Origin: Hemerocallis citrina
Taxonomy: Eukaryota; Streptophyta; Magnoliopsida; Asparagales; Asphodelaceae
Direction of reading: 5' to 3'
Length of the DNA: 64,000 bases
Assembly (NCBI GenBank): GCA_017893485.1
Contig: CM030360.1
Span: 151,286,647-151,350,646, forward strand
Positions within the stretch are counted from its first letter, which is position 1; every line of letters begins with the position of its first letter. Shown one piece after another: positions 45,360 to 57,739 of this stretch. Position numbers and translations under genes: made by a program. The notes beneath the pieces were generated by a model. That model made no database searches and was not told the origin of the DNA. It saw only the letters and a list, made by a program, of their open reading frames with translations.

Positions 45360-48300
45360 CTGCACATCCACAAGAATTTAATTATGTTTATTTTCTACAC
45401 CTTTTATCGAAAACAATAGAGGTAGTTAATTCTTTGAAAATAGACTTAAATAGTGGAGATATAAAATTGCTTTAATAAGCACTACTATTTGAGACTTGAT
45501 CAGGTAACTCTTATATCATATCTTCTTTTTCTCTTTCTGAAAACAACTCTGAAATCATATATGATATCACTTCTGTTTCTGTATATAATTCAAATGAAAA
45601 AGAACCTCTTGTGATAATTCAGTAGAAAGGGATGGGCTTTTCCTTTTGTTACCCTATATAAGGCATAAAGATATATACAGGACAGAAAACAGGTACTAAA
45701 ACTGACTTCTGCTTGTTCTCACCCATTGTAAGCAGAAACAGATTCAAACATGTGCGATCTTTCATCCAACTCTTTGAGATTCAGATATCTTGCAAGTTCT
45801 TCAGATGGTACAGCTTCATGGAGATCCTGCCACAACAAGTGTCAAACACTTACCAGATCTAAATAAAAAAACCTATATAAAGCATCCAACACAACTGATT
45901 TAGTTAGGAATTAGAAGAGAGGAAACAGGGCCGGCCCCACCCTTGAGGCGGGTGAGGCGGCCGCCTCATGCCCCAGAGTTTTTGCGATTTTAGGGCCCCC
46001 AAATTTGTAATTCCCTTGTAAATATAGGCACGTATTTTGCACGTACAAAAATACTGTTATTAGGGACCCCCAAAAATAATTATTTGAGCCCTTAAAATTT
46101 TTTTTTTTTTAATTATTTGGGTTTAGGCTTGAAGACTTAAATTGAATTTGAGACTTTAAATTTGGGTGATTTAAAACAAATCCACATTTAAATAAATATA
46201 AACTCAAACCCGGAACCCACATTCAATTTTAAACCCGAAACCCTTACGGGCCTTACCCTAAACCCGATTACGGGCCTTTTAACAATGATATATATTTTGC
46301 ATATTTTGCTTTGAACAATGTGCAAATTTTTTTGTATACATGTTTTTTTTTTTTTTTTTTCTTTTTTAGTGTATGGGGGGCCCCATTTCGGGAGTTTGCC
46401 TCGGGCCCCCGGGAACTCAGGGCCGGCCCTAAGAGGAAAGACTATAGTTAGCAAATATTGCTTTAAACAAGACAAGCTCCGCTCATGCAATACCAACTCT
46501 CACTCCACATGCAATGGCAATGAATATTTGTCAAACTAACATCATTGAGGCACGGTTTGGATTAGCGCCAACCCCTCCCTGAATGCCTATAGGTTTATGT
46601 CCCAATAGATTGGCAAACTCCAAAGCTTTCTCCGTAAAATAATAAACCCTTCAAGACAATAGGAGTTCACTGAGATCGGAGGATTCCAGTTGCTGACAGG
46701 TTATTATTGCAAAGCCGTGATCTTGTCCATAGTTTTCTCAAACAGAAATTGAGCATTATATAAAACTGGGCCTTTTTTTAACGAGGCCGTAGCACTTAGT
46801 TCATTCCATAGAACTGGCTTTGAGGTAGAGTCGACGACCACAGTAAAAATACTAAATCACTCAATGGAGCCCTTGTACTCCATAGGCAACCTGATAGGAA
46901 ATATCTTGGATGATGATGATGATGATGATGATGATGGAAATGGAGATGGAGATGGTGATGGTGATGGGGAGATGGAGATAGTGATGGTGATGGTGATGGG
47001 GAAACGAAAGATGTATACCGTCTTTAACAGGAAATCGTTCCAGGCTCAAACTACAACCAACTTGGATGTTCAACAAAATCTTCCATGAAGATTCTTCAAT
47101 TTGTTAATTAGTCCAAATTTAATAGAGTATTATCTTGCAAGTGACAACAACCCTTCTGGCAGTGAAGTAGTGTCACTAGTTAAATAGTGCTGTACGCTTA
47201 AGCTAACTTCAACACTAATTCAGATTCACCTCATGAATAAAATTGGACCAGAGATGAAATCCACCCCTGTATAAAATTATAAACCAAGCCAATGTCTTTC
47301 TGCTCTCTCAGGGAATACATGATAACAATTGGAATCTACTCTTTAACACTTGGAAGCTAACACGGATGATGATCCTAACAGACAGATCTTCTCAAATAGG
47401 TTTGCTCTTCAGTAGATGCTGGAGTGGGATAAAATTAACTGTTATAGTCTCCAAATTGCTCTCTTAGTCCTAAGATTATTTGTGTAAGCAATGATCAATC
47501 TAAGATCGATCTATGCCACCCATCCTGATTCTGGTAACAATAAACCTTGGATATGCAAACCCTTCCGTTCTAAGTATGATAAGGCTATAGCCTATACCAA
47601 ATATGAAATTGCTTGAAATTTAATCAAATGAACGGTGATTAAGATGGTCACTTGTGCAAACTTGTGCAATCGTAGATTAGTAATAATGCAAATTGTTATA
47701 TTGAAAACTAAATACTTGATAGTGATGGAACATGCAAAAAGCCAAAAAAGTATAGGGGGAAATGGACATTTTGCACTAGCCGTGTACTATAGCATCATAT
47801 GGTACAAACCATAGATATTGTATAAGAGGAAATTTAATAAATGACGAATATATATAGATATTCAGATACAGGGAGAATTCACTCAATTCACTTTGATCTA
47901 CAGGTTGTACTTGTATATGACGTAAAAATAAAAATTAAACACATTTGCTGGGTGATTGTAAGAGAAAAAAAAAAACTTTAAAACTAATAAGTTAGAAGTC
48001 CTTAAAAGAAATGAAATCTAATTATTCGTTGTTTTAAGTTAGATTATGAAGCACAGTGGATCATCACTGGGATGACCTAGCTTATAAATTAAAAGACCTA
48101 TTTAATAACCCTGACAAAAAAATGATCATTTTCCATGCGTAAACTTTATGCATAAAACCATCTAAAAAGCCAACACAGCACTTCCAACATGAATATCTAC
48201 CATGCACATGTTTAGGTGGGAATGCAGGCGATTACCTAAAGTATACTGTTCTGTACACGCATAACAAGTTATATTTGAGGTAGCTATGACACAGTGGAAA

Positions 48301-48470
48301 AGTATCTGCTGAGCCCACGAAATCAGTTAGACAACAGGTGGAGCTTATGAGATACTTTATTACCATCAGTTACTTCAAAGCATCTGTGTTTGTCTGTGTA
48401 TCTGTGTAATCTTGACATGCAACTAAATTAAGGAAAAAATACCTCAGTGAATAATGAAAAGCATGTGTGT

Positions 48471-48501
<31 letters not shown>

Positions 48502-49859
48502 GGGGGGGGGGGGAACTATGACGTCACCTGCTTGTTTGCAAGTACCAGTAGAGGTGCCCCTCGCAGATCCTGATGTCGGAGTACCTTCTCTGTAAACATA
48601 GTAATATTGTTATTAAGAAAAACAATGATCATCTCTCCAATAGCTTATAATGTAGTGATTACATGCAAACATTATGCAGAATTGTTCTACAGGCTAACCC
48701 TTTTTAAAATCATTAGTACTGACCCAGTGCAGACTTAGAATCTTCAAAAGAAGACGGAGAGGAAGCGTCGACTACAAATATTACAGCATGCGCCTCCTCA
48801 TAGTATTTCTCCCAAATTGTACGCAGACCAATCTGCATCAGAATTTGATTCATCAGAATTGTGATAGAGTTAGATGTAGTTTCAAGTTACAACCATTGGT
48901 GAAATCATCATATAGAAGTTACTTTCCCTTGCAAATGATTAAAATAAAATAATGAAATCTGCATGGGAAGTATGGCAATTCAAGTGGGTTGGTTGATGAC
49001 ATAAGACCCAAGTGATTTACAGTTTCAAGAGGATATACTAGGTAAGTTATATTGATGACTGCTGGTAATGGATAAATGTCAATCAAGGTGAATTACAATA
49101 GCATGTCTTTAGAATATAAATATAAAATCCTTCTACCATCCCGTAACTTTTGAGTTTTGGTGCGGGTTAATTTCATATGGAATCAGAGCCACCCAGGTTC
49201 AATTCCCAACCCACAAAATGGGCCCTCGTGGGGGCATATTGGAATATGAACTAAATCCCTCAACCCTCACCACTACTTAACCCAACTGTTTCTTTTTTCT
49301 TAATTTAACTTAGTTATTGTCAATTATTCTTGTGTGAATCAATAAAAAAAACATTTCCCTGTGTGTCTATGTTGATGTATCTCATTTGAATATTCTAAGA
49401 ACTATCTATCATGTTGTAAACTTCTGTAGAAGTTCTATGCATCAGTCTTTTTTTACTATTATGAGGAAGTGCGGAATTATTAATCTGAGATAATCACTGA
49501 AATTATTTCAATTTGATAAATTTATGTTTGTGTTTACTGTAAAAATCAATATCGATTTTGCAGTGGCAAAACAGAAGTTTAATCAAATCTACTGTCATTT
49601 TCATATCCTGGCACTGGCACTCTAGAATGTGATAGACATCCAAGTCTGTGATAGCAGATCCAAGTCATTTAATTTTTCGTCTAAATGATAGCTTAAAATA
49701 TGTTTAGCATGCAATCTGATTGCCCTTAAATAAGGCTACATGAGGGGTTCTTATAGTGGTATGAATAAGACTCAGTTCAAACTACGCAACAGTAATTTAC
49801 AGTCTTTCTTGACATATACCTAAACAGAGGGGAGTATTATTAATAGCCACAAAATCAAT

Positions 49860-49923
<64 letters not shown>

Positions 49924-50263
49924 CATAGCGTTGTATATATAACAGAATAACATTAAAAATAATTCATTAGTTTCCTCACTTAGTTTGATAGTAAGATCAA
50001 CTATTTCGAAAACATGGATTTTTATCTAGTTTAAACTTGTTTTCACTTTTCATACAATTTGTAAATTTTGGGGTAAAAATAATAGAATTTAAATAAGCAT
50101 ACCTGACCTCCCAAGTCCCAAAATACAAGTTTTGCATTGGCAGCTTCAATACGACCAATGTTGAGTCCAACTGTTGGAACAATTCGATCAGGAGGAAGCC
50201 CTTCCAAATTTGTGTATATTGACTTTAACTTCTCTAGTAAAGTCTACACATAAATATAGATCA

Positions 50264-50308
<45 letters not shown>

Positions 50309-53300
50309 ACTATGAGTCTGTGATCTATTGTGTCTGTGTGGGCAAGTGAGGGTGTGTGCCTGATGTGTGAAATTTTCAAAGACATAGCACAGGTGAGGCA
50401 TGCTTCACTTGCTAAATCTCCCGAAAAATTTCAGTCATTCGACTACATGTATCAGTATAATAAGCTAATATGGGACATACCGTTTAGAAAAATAGAAGCC
50501 AACAAAGAATTGCTCAACTTAATTTTTTTACGCGGAAAAAAAAGAATGCTGAATTAAATATTTTGACACAATAGTAAAGATTGTTGTAATGAAATGAGAG
50601 CATAATGAACTGTTTGAGCAATCAAAAAGGTAAGCCAACCAAACTAGTGTCCTTTTGGCCATACTAAACATTCTCATATATATATGTACAATGTGCTAAT
50701 GTTGATTTTCCAATATGTGTGGGTGTACATAAAAAATTTAAATGATTCCAGAAAACAAATGTAAACACACTAAGTTAATAGTGATATAGTTACACCAAGT
50801 TCAACAACACCTAAACCACGACTTGTGTACCTAGCTAGGCTAGTACCATGGCAGAAATCCAAGAGTTGGTTGCTAGGGATATAATCAACCGCCAACGAGC
50901 AAGTTGCCAGGTAGGGATGGCAACTGGGCCGGGTCAACCGGCGACCCACCCGCGACCCGCCCGTTGAACCCGGCCCGGTAAAGAGTTTGGCGGGTTCGGG
51001 TCGAACCCGTGTACAGTAACGGGTCGATCCGGGTCGAAGAAAATGCGAATCCAACCCGCATAACCCGGCCCGCGAACCAGTTAAAAACTATCCAACCCGC
51101 CGCCAACCCGCGGGTCGACCCGCAGGTTACGACTCGTTGGACCCGTATGGGTCGAACGTTCGACCCGTTACGGGTCGATCGTTGACCCACGGGTCAGCGG
51201 CCCGTTGGGCGCACTGTTCAACCGAGCCCAATAACGGCTCTTTTAGCCATTTTTTGGTTTTTTTTTGTTTTTTTTGGTTTTTTTTTCACATTTTTAGCCT
51301 ATAAATACCCCCAAAAATCTCCTTAAAAAATCACACCTTACTCTCTTACTCTCTCTACTATTATACATCATTTCTAAGGAATTTTTCAACAATTGTAGTA
51401 TTCAACAAGCAAGTCTACAACGAGGCATATACACGATCGATTTTCGATCGTATCGAAATCAAAATTCAACGTCTTCAACGTCTTCAACTCTCTTCAACCC
51501 TCGTCAAATCTCCTTCAAGCTCTCCTCAACTCTTCAATTGCGGAATCGGCAAAGCGCTTCTTTCTAGTTCTATTCTATTCTTATTTTCACGGTTTATTTT
51601 ACATGCGCGTATTCCACGGTGAACGGTATCAAAATTTCATACCTCTCTCGTTATATTTTTTTTTGCGTTGTAGTTAAAATTATTGTTGGTTTTTTGATCT
51701 TCTCTATCACAACCCTCTTGTTTTTTAGATTTTTTTTTATAATTCACCGTTCCTACATTGTGTATTTTTTTTTACATACATTAGTACATTACTACATTAT
51801 GTCTAGATCACGCGGTAGTAGTCGTAGCGGGCAAGATTCTTCCTCCTCTTCCCGTAGGCCACCAATTGTCCCAATTAGTGAGCCCGCCCAAGAGTACCAT
51901 GATCCTCCTACTCAACAATGGGGTACACACGACGAGGTTGTAGGTGACATACAATTAGAAGAAGAAGAACAACAACAACAACCAACCGAAACCACACAAC
52001 CCCGTAGTAGTAGGAAAAGTAGAGGTGAAACTAGTGATTGGCATAAGTTTTACAATTATATCCCGGACGAACGTACTCCGGGTATAGGTTTGAAAGTTTG
52101 TAAAACATGTGGTAAAAATTCAAGAGGGGTGACGGCACCGGTACAATTAATAGACACATCCAACATAACCATAAAAACCTTCTTGCTGACCTACAAGGCC
52201 AACAAAAAATCAACTCTAGGACCGGTCTAGTTGATAGCCACCCTTATGATCCCGATCTTGTTCGTCGGAAAATAGCCCGATTAGTCATTAAGGAAGAGTT
52301 ATCATTTTCCTATCCCGAGAGTAGGAATTTGGAAAATTTTAATCAAACGGCATTAAACCCTCATTTTAGAAGAATTCCGAGAAATACTTGCAAATCGGAT
52401 TGTTTTAAAATGTACATCGAAATGAAGGACGCTTTGATTGCAATTTTATGGAGTTTAACATGTAGAGTTAGTTTATCTTCGGATTGTTGGACGGGTGTCA
52501 ACAATATTCCAACGATGAGAATAACCTGTTATTGGATCGACAATGATTGGATTCTTCAAAAAAGAATCATATCACTTGTGGCGTTGCCGTATCCCCATAG
52601 TGGCGCTGAAATAGCAAATCGTATTATAGAAATTTGTGATGTTTTTCATATTCGCAATAAAATTATGTGTATTAGTTTTGATAATGCATCTAACAACAAT
52701 GTAGCAATTGCTACTTTAAAATCCGTATTAAACCCTCCATCTGACAATATTTTTCATGTTAGATGTGCATGTCATATTATAAATTTATATGTTCAAGATG
52801 CATTAAAAATAGCCGATCTATATATAGTTAAAATTAGAAATTGAGTACATTTCATTGCATTAAGTCCAAGCATATTACAAGAATGGAAAGCTTGGTGTAG
52901 GGTTAGAAATGTACCTTTTAGAAGATTTTCAAAGGATGTTAGACACCGATGGAATTCTACTTTTGATTTACTAAATGTTGTTACCGAATATAAAGCAGTT
53001 GTAAATAATTTTTGTATCGCAAAAAATATGCAGAATTTTGAAATGACTCCCCCCGATTGGTTTTTTGTCGAATCTTTGTTGAAATTTTTAGAACCTTTTA
53101 AAACCGCAACTTTAAAATTTTCAAAAACATATGAATCTACTTCTAGTAGCATTTTTATTGAATTAGTTAGCATGATGCAAACATTTAACGAAATGTTAAA
53201 TGATATCAATGTTGGTGAGATTGTAAAACCTGCATACAAAAAAATTTTGAAGTATTATTTTCCTCCTCCTATGTTGATTTGTGTTGCTACCGTTATGGAT

Positions 53301-56300
53301 CCTCGTATCAAATTAGAAGATACGAAAAGTTTGATAGAAATATTTTTTGCATTACTTGGGAAAAATGTAGAATTAGTAATTGATTGCACTACTTTTTTAG
53401 TTCAGTTTGAATCTACGTTAAATAACTTGTATGATTATTATGATAGACGTTTTGCTTCTAGTAGTTCAACTTCTATAGTTAGTTCTTCTTCTGGTACTTC
53501 TAAAGGTAAGGGTAAAAGTAGAATTGGTGATAGAACATTTAATTTACTTGAACAAATTCAATCAAAAAAACCTAGGACTAATCAACCAAATGAATTAAAT
53601 TGGTATAACCAACAAGATTCTGAGCCTTCTACTTCTCCACTAGATATTTTACAATGGTGGAAAGATCATGAACACACTTTTAGTATTCTGTCAATTATGG
53701 CTAAAGATTTACTAACTCCTCCTGTCTCTACAGTTGCTTCTAAGAGTGCATTTTTTTCAAGTGGCAGGGTTCTAACTGATTACAGGAATCGCTTGAAGCC
53801 CAACTCGTTAGAGATGCTCGTTTGCACAGAAGGCTGGCTGAAGGCTGAAGATAAGACACAAGGAAAAGCACTATCAACGTCCACAAGTGGAAGCAACTCG
53901 CCGGAAGAACAACAACAACAACAACAATAGCTGCTTTGCTTGTAATAGCAACTCGACCGACACGTTAGGAATTGTATTATATCTTTGCTTGTTATGTTAA
54001 ATTAGAAAAATTGGAGTCAATTAAAATTATATATAAGAAATATGTTATTGTATAAAACTTATTTGTGAATTGAATTCTTCATTTCATTAGAAATTGTGAA
54101 AATTGTATAACTTAAATTCATATGAATAATATTTCAAAATTTTTTTGCCAATTTTACTCTTTCAATCTTATTAATATTATTACGATTTTTAATGTTTATT
54201 AGTATTATTAGTTATTTAGTATTATTATTATTATTTTAAACTACAAAAAAAAACCTACCTATATAAACGGGCCAACCCGCGGGTCGACCCGACCCGACCC
54301 GGGTTGAACCCTAAAGGGTTCATGGGTTGGGCGGGCCACCTAAATCATGTTTGGGCCCGGCCCGGCCCGGCTAAGTGGCCAAACCGGCCCGAGCCTGCCC
54401 AAGTCACGTGCCAACCCGGACGGGTTCGGCCCGGCCCGGCCCGTTCGACCCGTTTGCCATCCCTATTGCCAGGTTTGATTAAAATTTAAACTTGATCATT
54501 CAATTTGATGTAGTTTTAGATCCTTAAATTTTATGAAGGTTCTTGCACATCTAGTAATCAACAGTCGCCGCAGTCATGTTGGTGAGAGGAAACCAAGTCA
54601 AGCAAAGACACGGGGATGAAGGTAAATAGAGAACTTTTGAGTTCTCAATTTTGGGATTTGAGAGGGAAGGTCAGTTAATCTCTTCTATTCAAGTGTGTTA
54701 ATTAATACTGCTTTCCATTACTTCCATGAAGATAAGTTTGGCTTAATCATGTAGAAACTAACTTGCCTTGGTTGTTGATTATTCTATGAATATGGTTGGA
54801 CTTTCCTGTCTATTGTCATCTTGATGTCATTATCATCAAGAGATATATTTGTGTTTCTACTTCTGCTAATGTAGATCTACAAGTGATTAACTAATACCAT
54901 GTTCATAGTCTGGTTTTACAATGGTCAGGTGCCTACTAACCAAAACTATCAAGGTACTAGAGGCACACTTGTTATTTCTTACCGAGTGTGAAGCTCTAGG
55001 AAAAGAATTAAAGGAAAGTTTGGCATATAGTAAAAAGGGATGGCAAACATAGTTGAGTCATCATTGATTTCACAAAGGTTTGCAGAGTAAGTTAGCAAAA
55101 CCTACACTAGCATAAGCAATAAGGAGAAAGAGATGACGAGGTTATGTATAAATCCATTGACAAAGATATAAGGTAAATATTTATGGGTCAAATTAGAGAC
55201 TTCATACATGAGAGCTCCACTAAATTGTATCTAAAAAAGATTCTTATGGGCAATGGCGGATAGGCATTTGGATAATCTCAATATCATCGATAAGAGAATC
55301 ACTAAGCTTTTGGCTATAGATGTTAGGTTGAATGAAGACATATGTGCTACGTCAATGAGATATGAGAAACACCAAATGAAGAAGAAGAGAACTCAGGCTT
55401 AAGTTGAGTGGCTTTGAGATAACAAAAAAAAATCGGAGGATGAGAAAACATTAAAATTTGTCCAAACCATGTCATTTTTGTTAAACATCAGTAAAAATGA
55501 CTAATTATACCATCATCGGAAAAGGGGCTAGAAATCCTGGACAAGGTAGTACAAGAAAATTACGCAAGGTGCACAACCAGACTCAATAGCGTGCAGATGA
55601 ATTATACCAATCATTTTTTTCAGAGGATGAACAAAAAAAAATATGTAAGGAAGGTCTACATCGAATTCTCATTATTTGTTTATATAAAAGAAAATAACTG
55701 ACTCATTGATACAGAATAAGGCCAGTTAGACTGGTTAACAACCCAACTTACAAGGTCATCAGAGTACACATTAAGTTAAGAGTCAAGGTAAAGAATGGGT
55801 GGTATGAGTACAAGGGCGGTGGTTTGAATTACCCACAAGGCATGTCACAACATGATCTTTGATAGGGGTTCTTGGACAGGAAGGCGGTCCAAATGAATAC
55901 TGAGAGCCATTACTGTTAGACAAGAGGATGAGTTTGGAAGGGAAACGGTCTGATACAATTTGCATGCTTTAAAGGAAACAAAGCTGAAGGTAGAGCTTGA
56001 TACACAAAAGCATATCTTGAAGGTGAGTCTTACAAAGGAAATGGTGCTACTTAGCTTCAGTGAAGGAAACATAATTTACGCTCGAAGTTAGGATTCTCCC
56101 CTTGATAAAAACCTATTTCCATCTCTTATACAATCAGCCCAAATTCTCCATTATTCTCCTCAATCTCAATTGTATGAGATTCTTCCTTGTGGGCTCTTTA
56201 TATTCAATGAAGACAGCAGTGGGAATTGAACCGAGTAGAGACACCATAGGAAACCATTGGACAAAGAATAAATTTGAACAAAGCTCAAGTTAGAAAAGCT

Positions 56301-57222
56301 GCAGTTATGAGCCTCAGAGAGAAAGGGAACAATGATTGATTATTTAATTGAAGCTCTCCCACGATAATGAAACAAGTGTTGGTTGAAGAATAATCTCGAA
56401 GCTTCCCTTCAAATCTTAAAAATGAGTTAACAGGAGTTTTGTTGTCTGACTTTCAACCTTCTCCTGTCAATTTAGTTCTCTCAAGTTAACATGACATCAA
56501 CCCTATTTAATAAGATGTACGTTTACCATTCATACGATAATTAAAAAACCATCTTTAACTCATAGCTTCCACATTTACATTCAACAGGTTAGAATTAAGT
56601 TAAAGCTGGACTGAAGCTTGGCTCTTTAGTTGTTGCTAGTCAAACTGCTACATGCATTTGGGTTTTCATCTAGAAGAGTGCACAGATGACCAAGTGGCAT
56701 AACTGGTTGAAAGGATATGATACACAAGAATACATTGGCATGTTTTATGATTCTTTAAGAGTTGTTAGTTTACTGGGAAATAGGATGGATTTCTCTTTAC
56801 CTACTTTGACACACAAGCATTTCTAACATCTGTGTTTCCACATTGTAAAATCCATTCTTTTAATTTTGTGGCAAAAGATCATGCCAATTCAGCAAAAAAT
56901 GGTGAATCGACTTAGAAAAGCTCTTCCTCTTTTTCTTTCTTTTTTTTTCTTTTTCTTCTCTCTCATTCACATATCCTAACAAACAACAAAATTTTAAAAA
57001 ATTACTTATCTATCATACAACTGAGATCTTTTCATTGCAAAACCAATTCATCTTCTCAACACGCATTACCATCTAAAAACCATTTCCACAAAAAAATAAA
57101 TAAATAAATAAATAAAAGCGAAAGCTTACAGTTTTTCCAGCTTTGTGGACTCCGAGAATAAGAACATGGAACTCCGTCTTGCTAAACGCATACTTCCACA
57201 ACCCATAAAACAGCGAAAACAT
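45257..57222 (-). CDS. ARFRP1: ADP-ribosylation factor-related small GTPase (ARFRP1/ARL3-type), six coding exons
   Basis: A small Arf-family GTPase of the trans-Golgi. In known systems ARFRP1 (yeast Arl3) acts upstream of Arl1 in recruiting Golgi tethers. Joined exons on the minus strand are 57222-57130, 50243-50103, 48832-48724, 48589-48528, 45826-45723 and 45359-45257, totalling 612 nt and 203 residues, close to the usual length of about 200. All five introns obey GT-AG and phases fit. Motifs: start MFSLFYGLWKYAFSKTEFHV; P-loop GVHKAGKT (split by intron 1 after the last T); switch 1 PTVGLNIG; WDLGGQ of switch 2; NKQD for guanine specificity; and SAYN. The start MFSL is family-typical and has no N-terminal Gly, so myristoylation is not expected. 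An in-frame ATG at 57261 would add 13 residues. There are no frameshifts, so the gene looks functional despite 11 kb of TE-loaded introns. Confidence 0.95.
45723..45826 (-). CDS. ARFRP1: ARFRP1 exon 5
   Basis: 104 nt. Starts GATCTC (D of NKQD) and reads DLHEAVPSEELARYLNLKEL, then the MFESVSAYN region. Donor GTGAGA; acceptor ggcag. Confidence 0.94.
45926..46431. mobile_element. Non-autonomous hAT MITE in ARFRP1 intron 4
   Basis: 506 bp with inverted ends CAGGGCCGGCC and GGCCGGCCCTA. The perfect 8-bp duplication is AGAGGAAA (45918-45925 and 46432-46439). GC-rich ends surround an AT-rich middle with a T run. No coding capacity. Confidence 0.95.
46432..48527. other. Rest of ARFRP1 intron 4
   Basis: Non-coding. 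It contains a GAT repeat (about 46909-47000, giving Asp-rich shadow frames) and, at its 5' end on the gene strand, a TG run plus a G run (48463-48513). Confidence 0.6.
48463..48513. repeat. TG run followed by about 29 G
   Basis: On the transcript strand this is poly-C followed by CA repeats. It starts 14 nt into intron 4 from the donor at 48527. Confidence 0.85.
48528..48589 (-). CDS. ARFRP1: ARFRP1 exon 4
   Basis: 62 nt, beginning with the last two bases of a Glu codon (SKSAL-E) and reading KVLRHQDLRGAPLLVLANKQ. Acceptor tttacag, donor GTGACG. Confidence 0.94.
48724..48832 (-). CDS. ARFRP1: ARFRP1 exon 3
   Basis: 109 nt. Reads IGLRTIWEKYYEEAHAVIFV, then VDASSPSSFEDSKSAL and the first base of Glu. 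Acceptor gatgcag; donor GTCAGT, a slightly unusual but acceptable GT site. Confidence 0.93.
48833..50102. other. ARFRP1 intron 2
   Basis: Non-coding. It holds a TG run then a GA run (49862-49920). Near 49180 lies tggaatcagagccacccagg, which looks like a decayed initiator-Met primer site of an old retroelement, too isolated to call. Confidence 0.55.
49862..49921. repeat. TG then GA microsatellite in ARFRP1 intron 2
   Basis: About 15 TG units pass directly into about 14 GA units. Confidence 0.92.
50103..50243 (-). CDS. ARFRP1: ARFRP1 exon 2
   Basis: 141 nt. Reads TLLEKLKSIYTNLEGLPPDR, then IVPTVGLNIG (switch 1 Thr), RIEAANAKLVFWDLGGQ (switch 2). Acceptor atgtgtag, donor GTATGC. A TC microsatellite lies about 24 nt upstream of the acceptor on the gene strand. 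Confidence 0.95.
50267..50304. repeat. GA microsatellite (TC on the ARFRP1 transcript)
   Basis: About 19 GA units on the plus strand. It lies just upstream of the intron 1 acceptor, in the polypyrimidine-tract position. Confidence 0.92.
50912..54465 (+). mobile_element. hAT DNA transposon with decayed transposase, in ARFRP1 intron 1
   Basis: 3554 bp with inverted ends TAGGGATGGCAAC and GTTTGCCATCCCTA. The perfect 8-bp duplication is TTGCCAGG (50904-50911 and 54466-54473). Subterminal regions are rich in repeated ggcccgacccg/cccggcccgg words, probably transposase-binding sites. A transposase relic lies between. It is antisense to ARFRP1 within its first intron. Confidence 0.95.
51799..53929 (+). 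pseudogene. hAT transposase pseudogene
   Basis: The likely start is ATG 51799 (MSRSRGSSRSGQ). A Ser/Gln-rich leader is followed by a BED-type zinc finger: DWHKFYNY, CKTCG, then, after a frameshift near 52120, INRHIQHNH in another frame. The RNase-H-like core shows LSSDCWTGVNNIPTMRITCY, ISFDNASNNN and FHVRCACHIINLYVQDAL. An in-frame TGA at 52842-52844 follows KIRN. The frame continues with RHRWNSTFDLL and ends with the hAT C-terminal dimerisation region (DILQWWKDHE, then VSTVASKSAFFSSGRVLTDY) and a Gln tail. Only one frameshift and one stop are evident, so the copy is fairly young. Confidence 0.93.
54474..57129. other. Rest of ARFRP1 intron 1, no other gene seen
   Basis: Non-coding, with scattered short frames and no motifs I recognise. 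A T/C-rich stretch lies near 56925-56970 and an AAAT repeat near 57092-57115. Confidence 0.5.
57130..57222 (-). CDS. ARFRP1: ARFRP1 exon 1 (coding part)
   Basis: 93 nt. ATG 57220-57222, reading MFSLFYGLWKYAFSKTEF, then HVLILGVHKAGKT. Donor GTAAGC. Exon 2 supplies the next Thr, giving GKT-TLLEKL. Confidence 0.95.
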
Positions 57223-57689
57223 CCTCGATCTTTTTCTCTCGTTTCCTTCCGCCTCTTCCAATCCAAATCAGCGAAATCTTAAGCTGATTATCGATTCTAC
57301 TAACACAAAACACTAACAATTAGTTCGTGAATTGAAATGGAAGGTACTAATTGACGGAATGCGAAGAAATTAGGCACGAATTGTGGGTTTAATTGACGAG
57401 AATTAGGGTTTCGATCGGATTCAGATGAAGATCTGAGAGCTGATAAAGAGAGGTCGTTCCAAATCGGGATGAAATTAAGGAACGGTTAAAGAGATTTAGA
57501 AATCGTTGAAAATTAGAGAGAAGGCTGAATACAATACGGGAAGAGAATTTTTTTGCACGTCGGTGGTGGAATTTTTTTTTTCTTTGGGTTTTTTACACAG
57601 AAGTTCCCCACAAATAGTGAAATTGCTGTCAATTCTCAGCAAATCCTTATTTTCATATTTGTGCGTAGATTCATTCAGGACCCAGTACG
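57223..57689 (-). promoter_or_regulatory. 5' leader and proximal promoter region of ARFRP1
   Basis: The only non-TE DNA between the ATG and the upstream element nest is 467 bp long. It should hold the 5' UTR and core promoter. No obvious TATA box was seen in the expected strand and place. Confidence 0.45.
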
Positions 57690-57739
57690 AGAATTTTTTT
57701 TTATAAGAGCATCCACAATGGCTTGCTTCAAATCTCAAA

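Noticed and set aside
46864..47088. Asp/Gly-rich small protein
   Set aside because: It is a GAT/GGA repeat inside ARFRP1 intron 4 with no promoter or conserved feature.
49175..49215. Primer-site-like tggaatcagagcc in ARFRP1 intron 2
   Set aside because: No LTR end or internal domain beside it; too little to call an element.
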